From assembly GCF_003074055.1 (NCBI RefSeq), contig NZ_CP029043.1, positions 2,720,501 through 2,784,500 on the forward strand: a stretch of 64,000 bases of DNA. The letters are read 5' to 3'. The position numbers and the translations under genes are program-made. The notes under the pieces were generated by a model, which saw nothing but the letters and a program-made list of their open reading frames with translations, searched no databases and was not told where the DNA came from. The DNA comes from Streptomyces nigra. Its GTDB lineage: Bacteria; Actinomycetota; Actinomycetes; Streptomycetales; Streptomycetaceae. This document shows positions 16,403 to 23,768 of the stretch, one piece after another (position 1 is the first letter of the stretch; every line of letters starts with the position of its first letter).

Positions 16403-17394
16403 CCGCTCCGACCTTCGTCGACGTGTGCTCGGGGGGCGGTGGGCTCGCGCTGGGATTGGAGCGCGCGGGGTTCCGGTCGGTCCTGCTGCTGGACGAGGAC
16501 GCCGACGCATGCCGGACCCTCCGCCACAACAGACCGCACTGGAACGTGCTGCAGACCGATCTGTTGGACTTCGACCCGGCCGAGCATCCCGTCAGCCATG
16601 ACGTGGATCTCCTGGCCGCGGGCCTGCCCCGGGTCAGATCGAGTGCGACCGTCGGTCGGGCGGACTCGCACACGGAGGAGCGCCTGCTGAAGGCCGCCGT
16701 CTACCTGGTGCACGCCATACGGCCTCGGGCCGTGCTCATCGAGAACGTCCCCGGACTCGCCCACGCCGACGAGTACCGGCCGATCCGCGACTTCGCCCAC
16801 GCGGAACTGGCCCACCTGGGATACGAGTTCAACTGGTTCGTCACCAACGCCGTCGACTTCGGCGTGCCCCAGAGCCGCAAACAGGGCGTCCTGGTGGCGG
16901 TCGACCGCGATCGGGCCGGTGCGTTCCTCCCGCCGACGCCGACCGTGTCGGAGCCGGCGACGGTGGGTGCCGCCCTGAAGGCGTCCATGGCCGCGCGCGG
17001 TTGGCCGGACGCCGACCGCTGGGCCGCGCAGGCCGACCGACCGGCGCCGACCCTCGTCGGGGGCTCGAAGAACCGGGGCGGAGCCGACCTGGGGCCCACC
17101 GGGGCCAAGCGCACCTGGGCGACCCTGGGCGTCAACGCCGGCAGCCTGGGGGACGAGACTCCCGGCCCGGACTTCGTCTGGAACCCTGCGCTCGGCCGGG
17201 ACCACATGGTGAGGATCACAGTCGAGCAGGCGGCGCTGCTCCAGGGCTTCCCCGACTCCTGGGCCGTGACCGGGCGCAAGACCGCCCGCTACCGGCAGAT
17301 CGGGCATGCGACGCCCCCTCCGGTCGGCGAGGCACTGGGCCGTGCCTTCGTCGAAGCGCTGGACGGGGATTCCGCGACCGTCCACGCCGGCTAG
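16399..17394 (+). CDS. DNA cytosine C5-methyltransferase homologue lacking the catalytic PCQ motif
   Basis: A protein of 331 residues of the C5-MTase family. SAM-binding motif I is intact (FVDVCSGGGGLALGL, from residue 7), as are motif VI LIENVPGL (115-117 ENV), motif VIII PQSRKQGVLVAV, and the IX/X region LLQGFP with QIGHATPPPVGEALG. Motif IV, normally GGPPCQ with the nucleophilic Cys, reads AAGLPRVRSS (residues 73-82), so no catalytic Cys is present. The frame is continuous, so this is divergence rather than truncation. It is probably inactive alone and may be a specificity or regulatory partner of the intact MTase encoded 11 bp downstream. Confidence 0.88.
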   Translation: MTAPTFVDVCSGGGGLALGLERAGFRSVLLLDEDADACRTLRHNRPHWNVLQTDLLDFDPAEHPVSHDVDLLAAGLPRVRSSATVGRADSHTEERLLKAAVYLVHAIRPRAVLIENVPGLAHADEYRPIRDFAHAELAHLGYEFNWFVTNAVDFGVPQSRKQGVLVAVDRDRAGAFLPPTPTVSEPATVGAALKASMAARGWPDADRWAAQADRPAPTLVGGSKNRGGADLGPTGAKRTWATLGVNAGSLGDETPGPDFVWNPALGRDHMVRITVEQAALLQGFPDSWAVTGRKTARYRQIGHATPPPVGEALGRAFVEALDGDSATVHAG

Positions 17395-17405
17395 ACTTCC
17401 GCCAC

Positions 17406-18767
17406 ATGACCAGCGCGGCGCCACACCAGTCCATCCTCGACAAGCCCTTTGTCCTTGATCTCTTCGCGGGACCCGGAGGTCTGGACGTCGCCGGACACGC
17501 GCTCGATGTCCCGAGCCTCGGCATCGAGTGGGACCGAAGCGCCTGCCTGACGCGCTATGCGGCCGGGTTGGACACCCTGCACGCCGATGTGAGCGCCGTC
17601 CGCAGGGACGCCTTCGAGTCCCTGCCGCCGGAGATCAACATCCTGGCCGGCGGACCTCCGTGCCAGACGTACTCGGTGGCCGGCAAGGGCGCGGGCCGCA
17701 AGGCGCTCGAGGAGGTCAAGGGCTACATCGAACGCCTGATGGCCGGTGACCCCGACGACGAGATCGACGCGGACCTGGAGCAGCTGACCGACCCGCGCAC
17801 GGCGCTGGTCCTCGAACCCCTCCGCTATGCCATCCAGGCGACCAGGAGCGCCAACCGCGACCGGCGTCCGTACGACGTGATCGTCCTGGAACAGGTCCCC
17901 GCCGTGGTGGCCGTGTGGAACCACTACGCCAAGGTGTTGCGGGAGACGGGTCTTCCGGACGGCACCAAGTACGAGGTCGTCGTCGACGTCCTCGCCACCG
18001 AGACGTACGGCGTGCCGCAGACACGGTCCCGTGCGGTGCTGATCGCTCGACGCGTGGGCCTCGGCCGGCCGTCCCTGCCGCCGCCGACCCACCGCGCGTA
18101 CGAGGCGAAGGCCTGGAACCGGGAAGCCGCGGAGGCCGCGAACGCGGTCCTGCAACCGACCCTCGACGACCAGGACATCGAGCCGCTGGACTCGGACCCC
18201 ACGGACAGCGGTGACAGCGGCCTCGCGCCCTGGAGGTCGATGGGCGAGACCCTGGCCGACCCGGTGGGCGGTCATCCGGGTCGGCGCACGCCGTTCCTCG
18301 TGCGCTCGAACTACGGCAGTTCCGGGCTGCCCGGGAGGCGTGGTGTGCGGACCGACCGGCAGCCCGCCGCCACGGTCACCGGCCGGATCTCCCGGTTCGT
18401 GGTCTTCGAGCACCTCGACGAGCACGTGGTCCGCGAGGGCGCGCGGTTCAGCATGAACGAGGCGGGGATGCTGCAGAGCTTCCCCCCGGACTACCCGTGG
18501 TCCGGTACGGCACAGGCCCAGCAGGTGGGCAACGCCGTACCGCCCCTGTTCGGTGCGCACCTGCTGAGCGCCGCCCTCGGGCTTCCCGTGCCGGACCCGG
18601 ACGTCCTGCGCCGGCCGTGGGTGCCGGCCACGAAGGAGGAGCAGGCCAAGCTGCGCAGTCACGGCTGCGGTCTCGCCGACTCCTGCACCGCCCGCTGCCC
18701 GGACCCCGCGGACCAGGCCCCGGCCCGTTCCTCCGCCGGTGCTCGCGCGAAGTCGGAGGCGGACTAG
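17406..18767 (+). CDS. DNA cytosine C5-methyltransferase (intact)
   Basis: A protein of 453 residues. All key C5-MTase motifs are present: I VLDLFAGPGGLD, IV GGPPCQTYSVAGKG (nucleophile Cys86), VI EQV in IVLEQVPAVV (usual form ENV), VIII PQTRSRAVLIARR, and X QVGNAVPP. An ~75-residue acidic insertion separates IV and VI. The C-terminal tail (residues ~395-453) has several Cys (CGLADSCTARCPD) that may bind zinc. It should transfer a methyl group to C5 of cytosine in a specific site; the target is not readable. Coupled with vsr and the Cys-less paralogue, it probably marks self DNA for the island's defence function. It converges on the leftward operon with a 33-bp gap. Confidence 0.93.
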   Translation: MTSAAPHQSILDKPFVLDLFAGPGGLDVAGHALDVPSLGIEWDRSACLTRYAAGLDTLHADVSAVRRDAFESLPPEINILAGGPPCQTYSVAGKGAGRKALEEVKGYIERLMAGDPDDEIDADLEQLTDPRTALVLEPLRYAIQATRSANRDRRPYDVIVLEQVPAVVAVWNHYAKVLRETGLPDGTKYEVVVDVLATETYGVPQTRSRAVLIARRVGLGRPSLPPPTHRAYEAKAWNREAAEAANAVLQPTLDDQDIEPLDSDPTDSGDSGLAPWRSMGETLADPVGGHPGRRTPFLVRSNYGSSGLPGRRGVRTDRQPAATVTGRISRFVVFEHLDEHVVREGARFSMNEAGMLQSFPPDYPWSGTAQAQQVGNAVPPLFGAHLLSAALGLPVPDPDVLRRPWVPATKEEQAKLRSHGCGLADSCTARCPDPADQAPARSSAGARAKSEAD

Positions 18768-18800
18768 GCACCGAGACGTCGGCGCCGTCGGCGTTCCCGG

Positions 18801-19679
18801 TCAGTCGCCGCTTCGTCGGCCCCTGATCGGCGCGGTCTCGAACAGTTCCATGAAGTAGTCCGTGAGCGCGTCTACGGACTCCTCCGGGACGGGGTCCTCG
18901 TCCGGTCCCTCCGGCAGCCCGTGTCGGGCGACCGGGGGCGCAGTGCTCGCCTCGGCGATCCACTCCCGCAGCGGAACGGGGTCCCTGGGCTCGTCCGGCC
19001 CGAGGACGTCGTAGGTCAGGGTCGCGCCCGCCGTGCTGATCGCCATGCTCAGACCGTTGATCTCCCGTCCGGTGGTGACCCGGCCGCTCTTCAGCAGGCG
19101 TACCAGCGCCTGGGCCGTGGGGCGGTGGTCGATCACTTCCATGCGCAGGACCGTGTGGATGAGGTCCTGGTTGCCGCACGCGATCTCGACAGGTGCGTAG
19201 TCCGGTCCGTTGCGGAACAGTTCCGCCGCCCACCACAGACGCGAGAAGCACTGCCGGTCCGCCGGCCCCCGGAAGCGGTCCGCGGAGACCCGTCGCACCG
19301 GCCTGTTCGCCGTCGCCTCGGACAAGTGGCGCCAGACCACGTAGTCGGGGGCGATCGCCAGGGCGATGTGGTTCCACAGGCGCCTGTCCGCCGCCTCCCG
19401 CCGGGTCAGCCGGAGCGTGGCGTGCAGCCGGGGCGCGAGCCAGGCGTCGGCTCGGGTGCGGTCGTCGCGGAACGCGTACATGGCGTCGTCGACGAGGCTC
19501 CGGATCGGTTCGGCCGACCATCTGATGTCGTCCTCGGGAAGTTCCTCGACGACCTTGGCGAGGTCGATGCCCCCATGGACCTGTTCGGCCTTGAGCAACT
19601 CCTCGGTCAGGAACGGGTCGACGGCCGAGGCCGCGAGCAACGCCAGGCGATCCGGAACGTGGTTGGGCTTGCTGATCAC
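18801..19679 (-). CDS. DUF6339-like protein of the defence island
   Basis: A protein of 292 residues, soluble and helix-rich. It begins at a GTG 1 base after the stop of the upstream gene, so it is the third gene of a tightly packed leftward operon (HTH-GHKL ATPase, unknown protein, this one). Recognisable stretches include RLWNHIALAIAPDYVVWRHL and FSRLWWAAELFRNGPDY. It resembles the DUF6339 family as I recall it, which has no assigned activity. No nuclease, ATPase or membrane motif is visible. The acidic tail (residues ~250-275) is low-complexity. A structural or adaptor role in the island's system is an inference from context only. Confidence 0.75.
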   Translation of the reverse strand: MISKPNHVPDRLALLAASAVDPFLTEELLKAEQVHGGIDLAKVVEELPEDDIRWSAEPIRSLVDDAMYAFRDDRTRADAWLAPRLHATLRLTRREAADRRLWNHIALAIAPDYVVWRHLSEATANRPVRRVSADRFRGPADRQCFSRLWWAAELFRNGPDYAPVEIACGNQDLIHTVLRMEVIDHRPTAQALVRLLKSGRVTTGREINGLSMAISTAGATLTYDVLGPDEPRDPVPLREWIAEASTAPPVARHGLPEGPDEDPVPEESVDALTDYFMELFETAPIRGRRSGD

Positions 19680-19680
19680 G

Positions 19681-20676
19681 TCATTTCTCCCGGTTCATCT
19701 GTTCCAGACCACGGATGGCGTACGCGAGCGCCTTGGTGGCATCGGCACGACGTGCGGCCGCGTAGTGGATGCGGGTCTGGAGCTCCACCCAGCCCGAGTC
19801 GCCGGTGCGGCGGCGGTGTACCTGCCTCAGGGCCTCCTCGACGTGCACACCGGGGACGACGTCCGGGAGCATCTCCCGCAGCACCTCGCCCTGCCAGTCG
19901 GTCGGGAAGACGGGTCCGCCTCCCGGCTCCACCTCCAGGTCGCCGATGGCACCGTGGAACACGGCCGTCCACACGTCGGTGGCCATCTGGGCGACCAGGA
20001 GGTCGCGCACCTTGCTGTCCACGCCCGAGCCGCTGCTGTCCAGCAGCCCGAAGAACCCCTCGATGTCGGTGTTCACGAACACGGTGGGGACCCGGGCCGA
20101 GGTGTCGACGATCCAGGGCACGTCGGCATAGGCGCGCAGCCAGTCCCGGGAGCTCCTGCTGAACGAGGCCTTCTGCACGTCCAACTGGAGTCCGCGGACC
20201 GGTTCCTCGGAGACCGTGTCGACGATCCAGCTCCGGTCCGTCTCCGCGATCGACCGCCCGCGCACCCCGTCCACGGTCCCGACGGCGTGCACGGCGAGCG
20301 ACGCCCGGCTCAGGTGGTTGTCGCGCAGCACCTCCACCGAGCCCGACCAGTCCCGACCGTCTCCCGTGTCCCGGGTCAGGTCCGTGGCCGTGCGGATGTT
20401 GGTCTCTCCGTCCGTCAGCACCGCCAGGACCCGCAGATCGGACCAGGCCGCTTCCTCGGCGGTCGCTCCGGGCGGCAGCGTGGCGGAGAGCCCGATCGTG
20501 GCGCTCACCCAGTCGGTGTGGCCGGCGATCCCGAGAGCCACCGCCTGCTGCTGGGTCGAGTACGCCGTGGTCTCCAGCTGGTCGCGGGTGCCGTCGGAGA
20601 GCTTGAGGGACACCGACGTCACCCTGACCGTGATCGGCCGGTTGAGCCTCTTGTACGGGTAGATCTTCACGGTCAC
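19681..20676 (-). CDS. Uncharacterised protein, middle gene of the HTH-GHKL operon
   Basis: A protein of 331 residues starting at a GTG that overlaps the stop of the GHKL gene by 4 bp. The N-terminal half looks beta-rich (alternating strands such as PITVRVTSVSLKL and LRVLAVLTDGE). The C-terminal half is helical and ends in a conserved-looking IHYAAARRADATKALAYAIRG helix. No catalytic motif, signal peptide or membrane segment is seen. I do not recognise the family. Its fixed place between a GHKL ATPase and a DUF6339-like protein suggests that the three products act as one module. Confidence 0.75.
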   Translation of the reverse strand: MTVKIYPYKRLNRPITVRVTSVSLKLSDGTRDQLETTAYSTQQQAVALGIAGHTDWVSATIGLSATLPPGATAEEAAWSDLRVLAVLTDGETNIRTATDLTRDTGDGRDWSGSVEVLRDNHLSRASLAVHAVGTVDGVRGRSIAETDRSWIVDTVSEEPVRGLQLDVQKASFSRSSRDWLRAYADVPWIVDTSARVPTVFVNTDIEGFFGLLDSSGSGVDSKVRDLLVAQMATDVWTAVFHGAIGDLEVEPGGGPVFPTDWQGEVLREMLPDVVPGVHVEEALRQVHRRRTGDSGWVELQTRIHYAAARRADATKALAYAIRGLEQMNREK

Positions 20677-22829
20677 TCCCCCTTGCCGGCACGGAGTTCG
20701 ACGACGAGACGGGTGAGCGTGGTCCGGACCGGGTGGCTGGTGACGTCGGTGCTGCCGCGGAACTTGGCGCGTCGGGTGCCCGGCGGGAAGCGCAGGATGC
20801 CGTCCTCCACCTCGCAGCCCTCCAGGGCCACGAGCTCCGCCCAGTCCAGTCGGGGGCGACCGCCGGAACGCACGTCCAGCTGCGCCACCGGAACCATCGG
20901 AACGATCTCGTCGCCGCGCGGGATGCTCACCTCAGCGGTGATCTGCCACTCGCCGCCGTCGCCGATCGTCGCGTCGAGCCCGTCCAGTACGGGGACGACC
21001 GGACCGCCGGGCGCCTTGGCCTTGGGACGTGTCTTCACCGTCAGTGCCTTGCGCAGCGCCTCACCGCCCTGGCTCCCGCCCCGTTTCGGCCGCGCGACCA
21101 GTTCCCGGACGGCGTGGTTGACCTCGGTCGTCAGCGTGTTGATGCGGCGGTAGGCGGAGGGCGACCAGCGCAGGGTGAGTTCCTCCGTCTGCCCCCAGCG
21201 GTCGTGCTCGGGGGGCTCGGCGGCCCGCAGGAAGTCCTCGGCCTCCTTCGCGAAGGGCGCCGATTCACCGGCGGCCTCTCCCACCAGGAGGACAGCCTGG
21301 AACGGATTGGTGCCGAGCGGCAGGTTCGGGACGCCGGCCTTCTTCACCGTCATGCGATTGCCGCGCAAGGAGTGCACCTGGTTCTTCGGCGTGTCCTTGT
21401 CGTTGGCCGCCTCGGTGACCAGCAGGACCGCCTGATGCGTGCCGAGGGTGCCCCGGGCGCCCCCGGACAGGGGCAGCCTCAGCGGGACCGTCCGCGTGGC
21501 GACCTGACCGGCCTCGGTGAGCCGGTCCACCGTGGTGCCCTCGTAGTGGGCGCGCAGGGCACGGGTGCGGGAGGGCTGCTCGACGGAGGGGTCGACCTGT
21601 TCCTCCGGCACGACCACCTCGCCGTTGCGCAGGGTCCGGACGGAGACCTCCAGCAGGGGCAGCTTGCCGCCTCCACCGATCATCGCGGCCCAGAAGTCCC
21701 GTCCCAGGGCCTCGACCAGACGGCGGTGCATCTTCCGGATGTCCCGGGTGTCCCCGCCGTTCTCCTCCTCCGGGATCTCCTCCTCGGTGTCGATGTCGCT
21801 GCCGTACGCGTGGTCGTCGAGGCTGGCCACGTCGTGCGCGCCCACGATGAGGAAGGACGTGCCGGGCTCGTCGCTCTCCCGGGTCAGGTGCAGACGGGCC
21901 ACGGTCTCCTCGTCGGCCCACCAGGAACGGGCGACGTCGGCGCCGGGCGTGTCCGGGTCCGGGCGCCCGAACCAGGCGGGGCCCGCGTAGGGCCGGCCGT
22001 CGACCTCGCGCCAGGGCAGTTCGAGACGGCCGATGACGCGTCGCTCGGTGCGTCCCTCATGCGGCTCGGACAGGGTGGAGTTGATGAGCACCAGACCGAG
22101 CGCGCTGGTCGCCCACAGCGTCGCCTTGCCCAGGCCGTACGAACCACCGGCGGCCGGACCCGACTTGAGGCTCTCCAGCTGACGCCTCACCACCGCGGCG
22201 AACTTGCCGTCCGCGTAGTCGTCGCCGATGAGCCCGGACGCGTTGTAGTCGTCGACCCGGAGCAGGACCAGTCGGCCCTTCTCGTACATGTCGCGCACCC
22301 CGGCGTCCACGACCCTGCCGACCTTCTGGCTGCCGACGGTGTCCGAGACCGCGGAGTAGTGCGGGAACAGATCGTTCCACAGGATCGCCTCGCGGAAGGC
22401 GTCGAGCGCCTCACCGGTCAGCTCGTGCAGGGTGTAGCGGACCCGCACCGGGCGGCCGTTGTCCGTCAGGCGCTCGTCGAGGCTGTTCTGACAGGTCTCA
22501 CGGGCCAGGACCTGCACATCGGCATCGAAGGCGAAGGCCGCGGCATTTCCCAGGTCACGCCCTCCGTCGGGGTAACCGGGGCGGTGGTACCAGGTGACGG
22601 GCAGGCCGGCCCGGGTGTCGGTGGTGCGGGTGTGCACCGTGCCCACGTCCGTGCCCAGTGCCCTCGCGATGTCCGTCATCACGGTCGGGCGGGGCGTCGA
22701 CCGGCCGGTGATCCAGGCGGACACGGCCGCCCTCGTCAGCCCGAGCTCCTCGGCCAGTTCGGCCTGTGTCTTCCCCGAGAGCTTGAGCTGTCGGGCCAGC
22801 CAGGGCCCGAACTCCTCACCTGTCTCCAC
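20673..22829 (-). CDS. HTH-GHKL ATPase fusion (regulator/sensor of the island)
   Basis: A protein of 718 residues with a GTG start. Residues ~10-65 form a Cro/C1-type helix-turn-helix (TQAELAEELGLTRAAVSAWI). A GHKL (Hsp90/MutL/MORC-like) ATPase domain follows: N-box ETCQNSLDE (111-119), the adenine-contacting Asp region RVDDYNASGL (191-200) and the glycine-rich lid GGSYGLGKATLW (228-239). The C-terminal half is a mixed domain of unknown type. GHKL domains close on ATP and often act as switches or clamps on DNA. An attached HTH suggests the protein binds its own control region, which contains TTGAC/GTCAA inverted repeats. It leads a three-gene operon and is divergent from the helicase operon. 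Confidence 0.85.
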   Translation of the reverse strand: METGEEFGPWLARQLKLSGKTQAELAEELGLTRAAVSAWITGRSTPRPTVMTDIARALGTDVGTVHTRTTDTRAGLPVTWYHRPGYPDGGRDLGNAAAFAFDADVQVLARETCQNSLDERLTDNGRPVRVRYTLHELTGEALDAFREAILWNDLFPHYSAVSDTVGSQKVGRVVDAGVRDMYEKGRLVLLRVDDYNASGLIGDDYADGKFAAVVRRQLESLKSGPAAGGSYGLGKATLWATSALGLVLINSTLSEPHEGRTERRVIGRLELPWREVDGRPYAGPAWFGRPDPDTPGADVARSWWADEETVARLHLTRESDEPGTSFLIVGAHDVASLDDHAYGSDIDTEEEIPEEENGGDTRDIRKMHRRLVEALGRDFWAAMIGGGGKLPLLEVSVRTLRNGEVVVPEEQVDPSVEQPSRTRALRAHYEGTTVDRLTEAGQVATRTVPLRLPLSGGARGTLGTHQAVLLVTEAANDKDTPKNQVHSLRGNRMTVKKAGVPNLPLGTNPFQAVLLVGEAAGESAPFAKEAEDFLRAAEPPEHDRWGQTEELTLRWSPSAYRRINTLTTEVNHAVRELVARPKRGGSQGGEALRKALTVKTRPKAKAPGGPVVPVLDGLDATIGDGGEWQITAEVSIPRGDEIVPMVPVAQLDVRSGGRPRLDWAELVALEGCEVEDGILRFPPGTRRAKFRGSTDVTSHPVRTTLTRLVVELRAGKGE

Positions 22830-22889
22830 GCGTTACCTGCTCTTCCTCGGCGTCCCACGACGGATCGGACCGGCGATCAGCAGGCTAAT

Positions 22890-22923
22890 TTGACACAAGC
22901 CGCCACGTCAATTGGCAGTTGAC
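22890..22923. promoter_or_regulatory. TTGAC/GTCAA inverted repeats upstream of the HTH-GHKL gene
   Basis: TTGAC at 22890-22894, GTCAA at 22907-22911 and TTGAC at 22919-22923. The latter two form a 17-bp interrupted palindrome with a 7-nt spacer. The location, 60-95 bp upstream of the HTH-GHKL start, fits an autoregulatory operator; one half-site could also serve as a minus-strand -35. Confidence 0.45.
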
Positions 22924-23048
22924 CTCGCTCCACCCCTCGAACGACCTTGAGATGACACCCCATTTGTCCACTTTGCCACCCAATGCGCCTCTGTGACCCA
23001 CCTCCAAGCGGAACGCTCAACTCCCCTTAGGTGGCGCCAGATTGGGAC

Positions 23049-23077
23049 TTGCACATTCGAGTGACCGCCGATACCTT
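23049..23077 (+). promoter_or_regulatory. Candidate sigma70-type promoter for the rightward helicase operon
   Basis: -35 TTGCAC (23049-23054), a 17-bp spacer, and -10 TACCTT (23072-23077). It lies in the AT-richer divergent region. Confidence 0.45.
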
Positions 23078-23362
23078 TGTTGACGTTGGGATACCCAGCT
23101 CGCTTTTCGAATCTCGCAAGGAGATTCCAGGGCGGCCCTGGGAGAGGTGCGTCCACCCTCAGGCAGAACCGCCCGGAGGTGCCGCTCCGGGCAAGGACTT
23201 CAACGAAAGTGCTGGCGGTCGAACGTTTCTCTCCGCTAGCGTTTTCACGGGGGATCTCGTCTCATCGGACAACAGTTTTCCCACGGGTGTTGCAGACCCA
23301 TATGCTCACCCCTGCGCAGATCGACGAGGATTACGCGAAATATATCGGGGGTGGGTCACGTC

Positions 23363-23590
23363 ATGACCGAAGAGCAGGACAATGGCGACTACTTTCAACT
23401 GGAGTCGTCCCGGGAATTAAGCTCGTTCCACACGAGCATCTGGATGGCTGGGAGCAAGGCGGAAGCGAGCCGTATCCTTCGCGAGCACCAGTTGTCCGAG
23501 GAAGAATTCGTCTACAGGTTCCCCGAACTGGCCAAGCGCGTCCAGGTTCTCCCGGACACGCTCCCCCACTCCGACGGACATAGCGACTGA
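23363..23590 (+). CDS. Small protein preceding the GHKL-helicase gene
   Basis: A protein of 75 residues starting MTEEQDN, with acidic helical composition (SKAEASRILREHQLSEEEFVYRFPELAKRV). Codon usage is less GC-biased than in the large genes nearby, and the RBS (GGGTGGG) is weak. No family is recognised. Its position, directly after the putative promoter and before the 1587-residue fusion, makes it a possible small regulator, antitoxin-like or adaptor protein. It may instead be a chance frame. Confidence 0.4.
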   Translation: MTEEQDNGDYFQLESSRELSSFHTSIWMAGSKAEASRILREHQLSEEEFVYRFPELAKRVQVLPDTLPHSDGHSD

Positions 23591-23768
23591 GCTGCCGTTC
23601 GGCCGTTCTCGGGCACCCATCACCGACATCTTCGCCCGTCGGCTGAAGATGTCTCACCAGCACATAGGCGTACCCATCGACCCGGGCGGGCCGGCCGCGC
23701 GCGCTTTCCGCCGCCGGCCCGCCCCAAGACTTTGCTCGAACCGCGAGAACATTCAGGAGTGGAGAGCC

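Larger units (their letters stand above)
22830..23362. other. 533-bp divergent control region of the island, AT-richer than its surroundings
   Basis: No confident gene lies here. The region is visibly less GC-rich than the flanks. It holds inverted TTGAC/GTCAA elements near the GHKL gene, a sigma70-like promoter pointing right at 23049-23077, and a leader of about 285 nt before the small gene at 23363. A frame starting with the ATG at 23302 (MLTPAQIDEDYAKYIGGGS) is open but runs out of frame into the small gene and is not called. Confidence 0.6.

Noticed and set aside
23302..23583. Frame starting MLTPAQIDEDYAKYIGGGS upstream of the small gene at 23363
   Set aside because: The plausible part is only ~19 residues, then it becomes Arg/Pro-rich out-of-frame sequence over the small gene; no RBS.
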